64,000 bases of DNA from Pseudomonadales bacterium (GTDB lineage Bacteria; Pseudomonadota; Gammaproteobacteria; Pseudomonadales; Azotimanducaceae), in contig JACKNX010000009.1 in assembly GCA_024234635.1 (NCBI GenBank), positions 62,001 to 126,000 on the forward strand, given 5' to 3'. The notes under the pieces are model-generated. The model ran no database searches, had not been told where the DNA came from, and saw only the letters and a list, made by a program, of their open reading frames with translations. Made by a program: the position numbers and the translations under genes. Shown piece after piece: positions 1 to 8,155 of this stretch. Every line of letters begins with the position of its first letter. The first letter of the stretch is position 1.

Positions 1-1374
1 GACCGCTTCGACCTCCGGCGCGACATCACGTTCAACACGCGTATCCGCGCGGTGGATTACCGGGACGCGACCGCCACCTGGCGATTGACGGCGGAGGACG
101 GCCGCACCTGGGAAGCGCCCTTCTGCATCATGGCCACCGGCTGCCTGTCGGTGCCGATGAAGCCGGAACTGCCCGGTGCCGATACGTTCCGCGGCCGGGT
201 ACTGCATACCGGCGCCTGGCCGGCGGAGCCCGTGGATCTCGCCGGCAAGCGGGTGGGCATCATCGGCACCGGCTCGTCCGGCGTGCAGGCCATTCCGGAA
301 CTGGCGCGGGAAGCGGCGCATCTCACCGTATTCCAGCGCACACCGGTATACACCATGCCCGCGAACCGCAAGGCGATGCGCGACGCCGTGCAACAGGAAT
401 TCAAGGACAACTACCGGCAGATCCGCTCCCTGCAGCAGGCCAACGCCGGCGGCGTCTCCAACTTCCGGCCTACCCGCAGTGTAAATACCCACACCCCGAC
501 TACCACCACCGCCACCACCGGCTTCCGCGCGGGCGGCGGCAACCTGCTCGACCTCACACCGGAGGAGCGTCGCGCACGCATCGCCCGACGCGGGTTGGGC
601 GAACTGCTGACGTTCCGTGACGTCTACACCAATCCCGAAGCCAACGACGTCGCCAACGCACTCTACCGGGAAGGCGTTCACCATCTTGTGCAGGACCCTG
701 AAACCGCCGAACGGCTGTGCCCGAAGGACTACGGTATCGGCTGCAAGCGGCAGGTGCTCGACCGCGACTTCTACGCCACCTTCAACCGCGACAACGTGAC
801 GCTGGTGAACCTGCGTGAAACGCCCATCGAATCGATTACGCCATCGGGTCTGCGCACCAGCGCGGGAGACCATGAACTGGACGTGCTGATCTACGCGACG
901 GGCTTCGATGCCATGACGGGCGCACTGCTGCGGGCCAATATCACCGGTCGCGACGGGACACTACTGGCTGACAAGTGGCGCTACGGCCCCGTGACATACC
1001 TCGGTCTGCAGATGCGCGGCTTTCCGAACCTGTTCACCGTCACCGGCCCGGGCAGCCCCTCGGTGCTGTGCAACATGCTGGTGGCCATCGAACAGCACGT
1101 GAACTGGATAGCCGACTGCATCACCTGGATGCAGGCCACGCACCACGCCACCATCGAACCGCTGGATGCCTCGGAAGACGACTGGATCGCGCACGTGAAC
1201 GCGGTGGCGGAAGGCACGATGTATACCGCGCCGAGCTGCAATTCCTGGTACCTCGGCGCCAACATTCCCGGCAAGCCGCGCATCTTCATGCCGTACGTGG
1301 GCGGGTATCCACGCTACAAGGCCCGCTGTGATGCCGAAACCGCCAGCAACTACGCCGGCTTCGAGGTGCTTTGA
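1..1374 (+). CDS. Baeyer-Villiger / flavin-containing monooxygenase, 5' end cut by window
   Basis: The frame is open from base 1, so the N-terminal part, including the first FAD-binding Rossmann motif, lies outside the window; 457 residues are visible. The Baeyer-Villiger fingerprint FxGxxxHxxxWP appears as FRGRVLHTGAWP, followed directly by the NADPH-binding Rossmann loop GTGSSGVQ. This is the usual order in type I BVMOs such as cyclohexanone and steroid monooxygenases. These are cytosolic FAD/NADPH enzymes that insert one oxygen atom next to a ketone to give an ester or lactone. The substrate cannot be told from sequence. It is convergent with the crotonase gene, only 5 bases separating the two stop codons. 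Confidence 0.88.
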   Translation, partial: DRFDLRRDITFNTRIRAVDYRDATATWRLTAEDGRTWEAPFCIMATGCLSVPMKPELPGADTFRGRVLHTGAWPAEPVDLAGKRVGIIGTGSSGVQAIPELAREAAHLTVFQRTPVYTMPANRKAMRDAVQQEFKDNYRQIRSLQQANAGGVSNFRPTRSVNTHTPTTTTATTGFRAGGGNLLDLTPEERRARIARRGLGELLTFRDVYTNPEANDVANALYREGVHHLVQDPETAERLCPKDYGIGCKRQVLDRDFYATFNRDNVTLVNLRETPIESITPSGLRTSAGDHELDVLIYATGFDAMTGALLRANITGRDGTLLADKWRYGPVTYLGLQMRGFPNLFTVTGPGSPSVLCNMLVAIEQHVNWIADCITWMQATHHATIEPLDASEDDWIAHVNAVAEGTMYTAPSCNSWYLGANIPGKPRIFMPYVGGYPRYKARCDAETASNYAGFEVL

Positions 1375-1379
1375 CCGTT

Positions 1380-2189
1380 TCAGCGGAAGTCGTCGGGGAC
1401 ATCCTTTGGCGACATCCGCCAGTTGGGGGTGCGCTTTTCCAGGAAGGACATCACTCCCTCCCGTGCATCGGCCTGTTTCCCGAGCCAGGCGAACGCCGGC
1501 CCTTCGGCCCGCATCATGTCGGCCGGCGTCGAGTCCAGCCCTTTCCACAGGAAGCGTTTGGTGATGGCCACCGACGCGGGTGCGGTATTGGCGTAGTCCG
1601 CCGCCATGGTTTGCGCGGTGGATGCAAGGTCTTCCTTCGCCACCACCCGTGACACCAGCCCCATCGCCAGAGCTTCCTCCGCCGTGAAGATGCGCCCCGA
1701 CATCAGCAGGTCCGCCGCGTTGGAGAATCCCGCCACGCGCTGCACGATCAGATGCGCGGCCAGTTCAGGCATCATTCCGCGCCGTGTGAACACGAAGCCC
1801 ATCTTCGCGCCTGCAGCGGCGATGCGGATGTCGCACAGCATCGGGTAGGTCATGCCTACCCCCACCGCCGCGCCGTTGATGGCGGCGATGACCGGCTTGT
1901 CGATCTCATGGGGCAGGATGTTGCGCGGAGGTGGCGCTCCGCGCTCGCCGCTTTCAGGCCGCCCGGCAAAGGTGTCGCCGCCACGCTCCAGATCCGCACC
2001 GGCACAGAACGCGCGCCCCGCACCTGTCAGCACCACGGCGCGCACCGCGTTGTCCTCGTTGGCCATGGTCAGCGCCTGGGCGAGTTCCGCCGCCACCGAG
2101 GCGTTCCAGGTGTTCATCCTGTCCGGCCGGTTGAAGGTTATGGTGGCCACGTGATCGCGCACGTCGTAAAGCAGGGTCTGCAGGCTCAT
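1380..2189 (-). CDS. Enoyl-CoA hydratase/isomerase (crotonase) family protein
   Basis: Encodes 269 residues, the usual crotonase length. The start at 2189 is preceded by GAGGAG at good spacing; an in-frame start 36 bases upstream has no such site. The oxyanion-hole segment AFCAGADL and the second conserved segment AINGAAVGVGMTYPMLCDIR are present, and a glutamate follows in RRGMMPE, where hydratases carry a catalytic acid. Members act in the cytosol on acyl-CoA thioesters in beta-oxidation or related degradation. Chain length and whether it is a hydratase or an isomerase are not resolved. The neighbouring BVMO suggests a shared role in breaking down cyclic or branched substrates, which is inference. 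Confidence 0.9.
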   Translation of the reverse strand: MSLQTLLYDVRDHVATITFNRPDRMNTWNASVAAELAQALTMANEDNAVRAVVLTGAGRAFCAGADLERGGDTFAGRPESGERGAPPPRNILPHEIDKPVIAAINGAAVGVGMTYPMLCDIRIAAAGAKMGFVFTRRGMMPELAAHLIVQRVAGFSNAADLLMSGRIFTAEEALAMGLVSRVVAKEDLASTAQTMAADYANTAPASVAITKRFLWKGLDSTPADMMRAEGPAFAWLGKQADAREGVMSFLEKRTPNWRMSPKDVPDDFR

Positions 2190-2277
2190 GGTGTCTCCTC
2201 GATTCATTGCAACATGACATCGCACTCTGTTGTCATGGATATCAGCCGCCGCACCTCACGGCCCACTGGCAGCTGGC

Positions 2278-2472
2278 TAGCAGGGTGCTGAAAAAGTCCC
2301 TCCTGGACTTGTTTCAGCGGTCGTCGGCTTCGCCGACTCGCGCCAAATGCAGCGTTTTCCGCTGCATTTGCGGGCCAGCCATCCCTGGCTGGCGTACCAG
2401 GCTGCTTTTTCAGCAGCCTGCTAGGTTGCGATTGCCAGCGCTGTCGCGCAGGAAACTTCGTTCCATGAGAGG
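2278..2472 (+). repeat. Composite palindromic repeat, copy A (TIR core plus flanking module)
   Basis: The core (2278-2423) has 19-base terminal inverted repeats, TAGCAGGGTGCTGAAAAAG at 2278-2296 and its complement at 2405-2423 with one mismatch. Inside are five successive hairpins: 2294-2310, 2323-2337, 2345-2369, 2374-2393 and 2400-2418. It is followed by a second module at 2424-2472 with its own small palindrome. Bases 2278-2419 are identical to 44941-45082. Related copies lie at 5733-5878 (inverted) and 59899-59983. No protein is convincingly encoded. It looks like a non-autonomous MITE/REP-type element. Confidence 0.9.
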
Positions 2473-2537
2473 ACGCTGCAAACAAGCCCCTCACGGACAT
2501 TTCCAGCGTTCGCCGGTCAGCAGATCATACCCACGAT

Positions 2538-2723
2538 TCAGCTGACTCGTGTGGGCACGTTGCATAACGCCACGACGCGGGATCGATGCGCAAGCAGAAA
2601 ATTCACCCGTCCCCTCACCCACGCGGTGTTGGCACGGACGATGAAGCCATCCGGCCCGTCGCGAAAGCAGCTGATGTTCTCCGCCGGCAGGGGGAGGTCG
2701 CCGTCCGTCTCCGCACAGGACAT
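2538..2723 (-). CDS. Possible small ORF of unknown function in a 600-base gap
   Basis: The 605-base gap between the crotonase and the kinase gene holds repeat copy A and this 61-codon frame. Its codon third positions look GC-rich like real genes here, and it has spaced cysteines, but no recognised domain and no clear ribosome-binding site. A second minus-strand frame just upstream in transcription begins like a signal peptide (near 2800), so the pair could be the remains of one frameshifted secreted protein. Treat as doubtful. Confidence 0.22.
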   Translation of the reverse strand: MSCAETDGDLPLPAENISCFRDGPDGFIVRANTAWVRGRVNFLLAHRSRVVALCNVPTRVS

Positions 2724-2794
2724 GCCGCAGGTCGAATTGCACCGTGCAGCACGAGCGCTGCCCCGGCAGCCACCAGCATTGGTATCCTCGCCTG

Positions 2795-3670
2795 ATGCAT
2801 ATCGATGTCAGACTCGTAAAACGCCTTGTTGCGAGACAGTTTCCGCAATGGGCCGCATTGCCCATTTCACCAGTGGCGGTAAGCGGGTGGGACAATCGTA
2901 CGTTCCACCTCGGGGACGAGCTGTCCGTACGTCTGCCAAGCGCGGAGGCATATGCGCGGGCCGTGCACAGGGAGCAGCAGTGGCTGCCCAGACTTGCGCC
3001 ACACCTGCCCCTGCCCATTCCACAACCTGTTGCGATGGGAGAGCCCGGCGAAGGCTATCCGTGGCACTGGTCGATCTATCGCTGGCTGCCGGGTGCGGTC
3101 GCCACCCGCGACAACGTTTCCAGTCTCAGCGCCTTTGCAACGGACCTGGCCCGTTTCCTGAGGGCACTACAGAGCGTCGATCCGACCGGCGGTCCCGGAC
3201 GCAAACTGCGGGGCGGCAGCCTTGAACGGTGGAGACCGCAGGCGGAAGCGTCACTGGCAGCGCTGAGTCGCGCCCGTTCGATTGATACGGACGCCGCGAC
3301 AGCCATCTGGAAGGCAGCCACCGAAGCGCGATTCGAAAGCGAGGCCGTCTGGTTCCATGGTGACGTGGCGGCAGGAAACCTGCTGGTCAGCGACGGTCGA
3401 TTGTCCGCGGTCATCGACTTCGGCGGCCTGGGCGTCGGGGATCCAGCCTGTGACATGACGATCGCGTGGACACTGTTTGATGCTGCCAGCCGGCGGGCGT
3501 TCAGAAGAACGGTGGGCGTCAGTGATGCCATCTGGAACAGGGGGAAGGGCTGGGCGCTCTGGAAGGCCATGATCGTGGTCTCGGGCATGATCGAGACCAA
3601 CGCGCTCGAGGCTGCCTCATCAGGGTACGCCATCGACCAGCTGACGGCCGACTACAGAAACGGCGAATGA
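2795..3670 (+). CDS. Aminoglycoside phosphotransferase (APH)-family kinase
   Basis: Encodes 291 residues. The start at 2795 (sequence MHIDVRLVKRL) is chosen because the APH fold begins soon after; an in-frame start 51 bases upstream would add unrelated residues. The catalytic loop HGDVAAGN matches the HGDxxxxN Brenner motif, and the metal-binding DFG follows as VIDFGGLG with a conserved downstream GDPACD. These are cytosolic small-molecule kinases; the family includes antibiotic kinases but also many metabolic enzymes. Its stop overlaps a possible start of the following nucleotidyltransferase in an ATGA arrangement, so the two are probably co-translated. Resistance activity is not established. 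Confidence 0.85.
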   Translation: MHIDVRLVKRLVARQFPQWAALPISPVAVSGWDNRTFHLGDELSVRLPSAEAYARAVHREQQWLPRLAPHLPLPIPQPVAMGEPGEGYPWHWSIYRWLPGAVATRDNVSSLSAFATDLARFLRALQSVDPTGGPGRKLRGGSLERWRPQAEASLAALSRARSIDTDAATAIWKAATEARFESEAVWFHGDVAAGNLLVSDGRLSAVIDFGGLGVGDPACDMTIAWTLFDAASRRAFRRTVGVSDAIWNRGKGWALWKAMIVVSGMIETNALEAASSGYAIDQLTADYRNGE

Positions 3671-3786
3671 CCGGACCTGCGCGGATGCGCTCATCCGGTT
3701 CGCGTGGGACAGTCTTTGCACCGTCGCGGGAGTACAACGTTGCGTTGACCCCGCTGTCGACAGCCACCTCGGAAACACCGGTACCC

Positions 3787-4392
3787 ATGAACGAGCAGCA
3801 AAAACCATGGCGACCGCTCACGGTTGACGAAATTTCCGACACTTTTGCCGGCGCACCATTTCCCTGGTGGATCGCTGGCGGTCACGCGATCGCACTGGCG
3901 CTTGGGCAAGCCGTCAGACCACATGCAGATATCGACGTTCTCATTCTTCGCCGGGACTACCGGCGAACAAGAGAATTCCTTGCGACTTGGGATTGCTGGG
4001 TCGCCGATCCTCCGGGCGTTCTGCGACCGTGGCCGGTGGGGCAGCCGCTCGACAGTGCCGTGCACGATATCTGGTGCCGGCTGGACCCGAACGATGACTG
4101 GAAATTCCAGATGATGCTGGATGAATCCGTCAACGGGATGTGGATGTCCAGACGCAACCACGCGATTACGGCGTCGATCAACGACATGACCTGGAAGACC
4201 CGGACCGGCATCCGCTTCCTGGCACCCCACATACAATTGTTCTACAAGGCAAAGACCATTCGGGAGAAAGACCAGAGGGATTTTGATGCCGTGCTGGATG
4301 CCGGGGTAGCCATGGATGGCGCCTGGCTACGAAACGCGATTTCTCTCACCTACGGCGCACAACATCCGTGGCTTGCGCGCATACCCCGGTGA
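3787..4392 (+). CDS. Nucleotidyltransferase-fold protein (ANT(2'')/Lin-like)
   Basis: Encodes about 201 residues from the ATG at 3787; an alternative in-frame ATG at 3667 overlaps the upstream kinase stop and would add 40 residues with no domain. The minimal nucleotidyltransferase signature is visible: a GG in WWIAGGHAIALALG followed by the metal-binding pair in HADIDVLI. This resembles aminoglycoside-2''-adenylyltransferase and lincosamide nucleotidyltransferase relatives. It would transfer a nucleotide to a small molecule in the cytosol. It follows an APH-fold kinase, so both genes encode antibiotic-modifying folds. The substrate is unknown, and a housekeeping role is possible. Confidence 0.72.
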   Translation: MNEQQKPWRPLTVDEISDTFAGAPFPWWIAGGHAIALALGQAVRPHADIDVLILRRDYRRTREFLATWDCWVADPPGVLRPWPVGQPLDSAVHDIWCRLDPNDDWKFQMMLDESVNGMWMSRRNHAITASINDMTWKTRTGIRFLAPHIQLFYKAKTIREKDQRDFDAVLDAGVAMDGAWLRNAISLTYGAQHPWLARIPR

Positions 4393-4497
4393 GCGCAGAG
4401 ATCGAGGCGGACCGACCGGAGCGCCGTGAACGGCCACTCCCGTGGCGCCGTGGAAGCGGCGGATACCGCGGTCAAGCAGCCTTCGAAAGGGGCAACA

Positions 4498-5364
4498 TCA
4501 GCTTTCGACAACGCCCGTATCGTTCTCCATTTCCTCGCGCAGCGCCGGGTCCTCGATCGTACGCCACGGCATCTGCTCCACCGTGAGGTCCGGATCCAGC
4601 GCCGCATGATCCCTGGCCGCCTCCACCACGTCGTGTGCCTTGTCGAATTCAGCGTCGATGCGGTCGAAGCCGGCGTCCACGCCCTCGTGCGCCGTGTCGA
4701 ACTCCGCCTCCACGACCGGCATCAGTTCATCGAGCCTGCCCTGATCGCGCTCCAGATCGTGAGCGGCGGAGGAACTCAGTTCGCCGCGTGCATCCAGCAG
4801 ATCCTGTGCCGCCTCCGTGGTCCGGTCCTCCAGGGTGTCCAGCAGATCGTGTACGTGGGGAGGCAGCCGCTCGAAGAGGTTGTCCGCCGCGTCCACCGTG
4901 ACGCCAAGGACATCGGCCGCCAGTTTCAGGGACATGTCAGCACCATCCAGTTCGCGCACTCTGGCCGTTTCCACGAGCCTGTCCATCTCGTCGTGGTGTT
5001 CCGCCTTGAAATCCTGGAGTGAGACCGAGAACCGGTCTTCCCAGGCCTGTACGTCTTCGCCCAGCTCGCCGATATCCTCGACCAGACCTTCACGCAGTGT
5101 GTCCACCCGCTCCTGGGACAGCGCCTTGAACGCATCGAACTCTTCCTGACTGATGCGTCCCTCGTGGAAGTCACGTGCTACGGCGGTTTCCTGGTCGATG
5201 ATGAACTGCGACAGGGGATGACGATCCTGCCCCACCAGTTCCGGATGTTCCCGTCGCTGCTCTGCCTCACCTTCAAGGAGCGCCGTGGTGTACGGCATGC
5301 CGTACTCGGTGAACCACTGGTTGGGGGCCAGTTCCGGCTTGTCCGTCTCGTTTGCTTCGGCCAT
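4498..5364 (-). CDS. Acidic, helical protein of unknown function
   Basis: 288 residues starting at the ATG at 5364, with GGAGA upstream. No family is recognised. It is rich in Asp and Glu with regular leucine and alanine spacing, so mostly helical and probably partly coiled-coil; it has no signal peptide and no membrane segment. A region around residues 195-250 repeats short D/E-x-x-FD-x-x-H/D patterns. It is the last gene of an eight-gene minus-strand cluster, 54 bases after the small gene upstream of it. I infer a cytosolic scaffold or partner for the other cluster proteins. Confidence 0.7.
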   Translation of the reverse strand: MAEANETDKPELAPNQWFTEYGMPYTTALLEGEAEQRREHPELVGQDRHPLSQFIIDQETAVARDFHEGRISQEEFDAFKALSQERVDTLREGLVEDIGELGEDVQAWEDRFSVSLQDFKAEHHDEMDRLVETARVRELDGADMSLKLAADVLGVTVDAADNLFERLPPHVHDLLDTLEDRTTEAAQDLLDARGELSSSAAHDLERDQGRLDELMPVVEAEFDTAHEGVDAGFDRIDAEFDKAHDVVEAARDHAALDPDLTVEQMPWRTIEDPALREEMENDTGVVES

Positions 5365-5418
5365 CACAATTCTCCGTGATTCTGTAAAGCCAAAGGCGTC
5401 GAAACCGCGCGATTGGGT

Positions 5419-5688
5419 TCAGTCGCCGTCCTCATCCGCGCACTGTCCATCCAGCCAGAGCGCGCCCGCCACACCGATGCCAAGCGTCGCCGCCAGCAGA
5501 TCGAGATCGTCCGGTGCAAATCCCCGATCTTCCGGTGGGGTGAAAACCGCGGCGGCAATGGCATCGGCGCGCGCCTGGTCCACTGGCCTCGCGGGGACCC
5601 AGACATTCGTGCGTCTTTCCGCGTCCGTCGCGGCGCGCACCCGCGGCGCCTGTGGGTTACTCCGCTTCTGAGGGTTACTCCGCTTCAT
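5419..5688 (-). CDS. Small protein of unknown function with N-terminal KRSNPQ duplication
   Basis: 89 residues from the ATG at 5688. The frame stays open upstream into the palindromic repeat, but that extension translates repeat DNA and is not protein-like. The first residues contain a perfect duplication, KRSNPQKRSNPQ, from a 15-base direct repeat. The C-terminal half resembles a short hydrophobic patch ending in an acidic tail. No domain is recognised. It sits between repeat copy C and the acidic protein gene, in line with the cluster, but the repeat may separate it transcriptionally. Confidence 0.5.
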   Translation of the reverse strand: MKRSNPQKRSNPQAPRVRAATDAERRTNVWVPARPVDQARADAIAAAVFTPPEDRGFAPDDLDLLAATLGIGVAGALWLDGQCADEDGD

Positions 5689-5732
5689 AGTCAGTGCACC
5701 CACGTTCCATCCGGAAGTTGTTGCCCGTGCAT

Positions 5733-5878
5733 TAGCAGACTGCTGAAAAAGCAGCCTGGTACGCCAGCCAGGGATGGCTGGCCCGAAAATGCAGCGGAAA
5801 ACGCTGCATTTGGCGCGAGTCGGCGAAGCCGGCGACTGCTGACACAAGTCCAGGAAGGACTCTTTCAGCATCCTGTTG
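5733..5878 (-). repeat. Composite palindromic repeat, copy C (diverged, inverted)
   Basis: This reads as the reverse complement of the copy A core with scattered substitutions. It keeps the terminal TGCTGAAAAAG/CTTTCAGCA inverted ends and the inner hairpins, for example AAATGCAGCG...CGCTGCATTT and GCCAGCCA...TGGCTGGC. It lacks the second module. It abuts the stop codon of the membrane-protein gene (TGA at 5883-5885), separating it from the two genes downstream, so it could act as an mRNA hairpin cluster. Confidence 0.85.
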
Positions 5879-5882
5879 GGCT

Positions 5883-6719
5883 TCAACCATCGCCGAAGGC
5901 AGCTGAAAGGCAAAGGATGCCGAGCAGGAACTGGGTGATACCGAGCGCAATCCAGAACACGTAGTAGCCGAGCCCCTGGTCACGCCAGGAAATCCTGAGA
6001 CGCAACGCAACGCCGCCGAGGGAGCCGAAGAAGACGACCGCAAGGGTCGTCAGAAAAATCTGGTTTGTGTAGGTGGAGTCCTCACCTTCAAGAACAAAGC
6101 CGACGACCAGGCACACACCAATGATGACGCCGATGAGGGCCGACATATTTCCCGTTTCGGTGTCGGCATCTTCCCGCACTGCCAGCGAACTGGCCACGAT
6201 GGCGCTGTTCCGCCCGCGCAGGTATTGAACGAACTCCGCGGCACGCAACGCGTTGGCAAAGGCGCGCAGGTCAACCCAACGACGCGCCTCCACAAAGGGA
6301 CGCACGTGATCGCCGTAGAAGGCGACACCCCGCAGGCGCATGCCGCCGAAGAGTGACTGCTGTACCGCCCAGCGATCATTGGACGCTTCCCGCAGTACCA
6401 GCCCTTCCTCACCACGGTCCAGACCGATCGCTTCGATGTCCGCGTAAGGGATACGTACGACACTGCGAAAGCGGCGGATCTCCAGTTCCTGCTCACCCAG
6501 AGTGAGCCTTGGCAGATAGCCGATCGCAAACATGAGGGCCGCCATACCGATGAAGAGCAGCGTGAAGATGAGCATCACGGGTTCCTCTGCCACCGCCATC
6601 AGCGGCAAGCCGCCAATGAGCAGGAACAACGCCCCGCAGCCATAGACCATCCCGCTGCGCAGTCGGTCCATGCGGTACACCATGGGCTGCACGCCACCCG
6701 CCTGAATCGACACGGCCAC
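5883..6719 (-). CDS. Membrane protein with PH-like middle domain, function unknown
   Basis: 278 residues if the GTG at 6719 is used (2 bases after the preceding stop); an internal ATG at residue 13 is an alternative. Two membrane segments occupy about residues 25-75, then a soluble beta-rich stretch (about 75-165: RLTLGEQELEIRRF, IPYADIEAIGL) has the flavour of bacterial PH domains. Two to three more membrane segments follow (about 190-275). No named family is recognised. It is tightly linked to the acidic protein gene upstream, suggesting co-translation and an inner-membrane component of the cluster. Confidence 0.72.
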   Translation of the reverse strand: MAVSIQAGGVQPMVYRMDRLRSGMVYGCGALFLLIGGLPLMAVAEEPVMLIFTLLFIGMAALMFAIGYLPRLTLGEQELEIRRFRSVVRIPYADIEAIGLDRGEEGLVLREASNDRWAVQQSLFGGMRLRGVAFYGDHVRPFVEARRWVDLRAFANALRAAEFVQYLRGRNSAIVASSLAVREDADTETGNMSALIGVIIGVCLVVGFVLEGEDSTYTNQIFLTTLAVVFFGSLGGVALRLRISWRDQGLGYYVFWIALGITQFLLGILCLSAAFGDG

Positions 6720-6721
6720 GC

Positions 6722-7297
6722 TCAGGTACCGTCGGTGTGAATGGACTGATCGCCATAGGTGCCGCCCTGGTCACCCTGCTCCAGGTAGTCGTCGGCGGTA
6801 TCCGCGGCATCCTGTGCATCGTGGATGGCCTCGTGCGCGGCCAGATCGGAATCGGTTTCGGCGTCCGCAAAAACCACGGCGCCGTCGGCGAACGCCTCGG
6901 CGCTTTCGGCCTGGAACTCGGCCTCCTCCAGCACGAGAACGTCGTGATCGTTCTCCTGCACCGCTTCGCTGAGCTTCGCGCCCTGTGCCGAAGCGTCGGC
7001 CAGGTTGTCGCCCACTTCTTCCGCTTTCTCGCGCGCGGTTTCGAAATCGCCGCGATCCGCTGCCTGGGCCTGCTCGCGCTGCGCGAGTTCCGCGTCTTCG
7101 CGGTTATCTTCCGCAACCTGCGCGCTGAGGATGGTGTCGTCCATGTCCACCTGACCGAGTTCACCGCTGAACTCGGCTTCGGTCAGCGCATCATGCACCT
7201 GCCGGCTTTCGTTTTCGTTCAGACCCGCCAGTTCAACCTCATAGGTTTCCTCCAGCGCTTCAACCCGGTCTTCGTCGTCGTATCGCACTTCCGCCAT
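6722..7297 (-). CDS. Highly acidic protein of unknown function
   Basis: 191 residues, strongly acidic, with long Ala/Glu/Asp/Gln-rich helical stretches and few hydrophobic clusters. There is no signal peptide, no membrane segment and no recognisable domain. An N-terminal part (about 1-50) is more ordered-looking, and the tail ends in a low-complexity Gly/Asp/Thr segment. The following membrane-protein gene starts 2 bases after its stop. Its composition resembles the other acidic proteins of the cluster, and I infer a shared structural or regulatory role. Confidence 0.7.
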   Translation of the reverse strand: MAEVRYDDEDRVEALEETYEVELAGLNENESRQVHDALTEAEFSGELGQVDMDDTILSAQVAEDNREDAELAQREQAQAADRGDFETAREKAEEVGDNLADASAQGAKLSEAVQENDHDVLVLEEAEFQAESAEAFADGAVVFADAETDSDLAAHEAIHDAQDAADTADDYLEQGDQGGTYGDQSIHTDGT

Positions 7298-7335
7298 GGT
7301 TGTTCTCCTGCCTGTTTCATCGGGGCGGTGGAACG

Positions 7336-8133
7336 TCAGGCCATCGAGCCATCGTCATCCGTTTCCGCCGTGTCATCCGTATAGGCGTCAAATACCTCGG
7401 AATCCGGTTCACCCTCCACCACTTCGGTGTCTGCACGGGCCACCTGCAGCCCTTCCGGGGAGCTGTCCGCATGCAGGTTTTCGATCACCCGCTCACTGTT
7501 CTCATGCAGGTCGTCCAGCAGGCTGTCCATGCTGTCCATCATTTCCTGCATGCGCTGCGTGGCGTTCTCGACACCGGCCTGATCCGCGGCGCCGATGCTT
7601 TCCGTCAACACACCCTGCAACGATTCGGTCGTCAGCGAACCGGCGGACTCCACGGCATTGGCGATGTTCTGGGTGATGCCGTCGATCTTGTCCGTGAGAT
7701 TGCGCAGGACTTCCGAACCCAGCAGATCCCTCAGCCCGCCACCCGTGCCCGGCTCCGCTGCCGCTCCCGTGATCTGCTCGAGCGCCTGTTCTTCGGCGGC
7801 GGGCTGCTGCGCCATTTCGCCTACGACGACGTCGAGTTCAGCCACGGTCTGCGCCTGCTCGTCCGGATGCTCCGCCATGTACGAAACGTACGCGTCCCAG
7901 ACATCCGCATTGCCCGCATCGGTGGCATTGCCCGCATTGCCAGCGGCGGCCAGGCTTTCCAGCCGCTCCGCCAGATCGTCCGGAAAACCGTTTGCCACCA
8001 GGTGATCCGCGGTGACGCCTTTCAACGCGTCGCCGAGCGCCGTCATGGACGCGGCATCGTTACCCAGTGTGGACGGAAGGCTGGCCACTACACCGCTCAC
8101 CAGATTGCCCATGTTGCCGAAGCTGATATTCAT
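7336..8133 (-). CDS. Helical protein of unknown function, Asn/Ala/Asp-rich
   Basis: 265 residues from the ATG at 8133, preceded by an AAGGAG-like site. The N-terminus (MNISFGNMGNLVSGVV) is mildly hydrophobic but lacks a cleavable signal pattern. A middle repeat of AGNAGNATDAGNAD and a long helical region (about 130-225, many Glu, Gln and Leu at heptad-like spacing) follow, then an acidic disordered tail. No family is recognised. Gaps to its neighbours are 22 and 38 bases, in line with operon membership. Confidence 0.68.
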   Translation of the reverse strand: MNISFGNMGNLVSGVVASLPSTLGNDAASMTALGDALKGVTADHLVANGFPDDLAERLESLAAAGNAGNATDAGNADVWDAYVSYMAEHPDEQAQTVAELDVVVGEMAQQPAAEEQALEQITGAAAEPGTGGGLRDLLGSEVLRNLTDKIDGITQNIANAVESAGSLTTESLQGVLTESIGAADQAGVENATQRMQEMMDSMDSLLDDLHENSERVIENLHADSSPEGLQVARADTEVVEGEPDSEVFDAYTDDTAETDDDGSMA

Positions 8134-8155
8134 GATCGTTTCTCCTTATGCGCGC

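Noticed and set aside
2204..2500. Apparent protein shared by three loci (LLKKQPGTPARDGWPANAAE...)
   Set aside because: The similarity is due to the nucleotide repeat itself; the frame has no start signal and is interrupted differently in each copy.
4426..5022. Plus-strand frame overlapping the acidic protein gene
   Set aside because: Its translation is the reverse-strand image of a Asp/Glu-rich gene (Val/His/Arg-rich) and lacks a start site.
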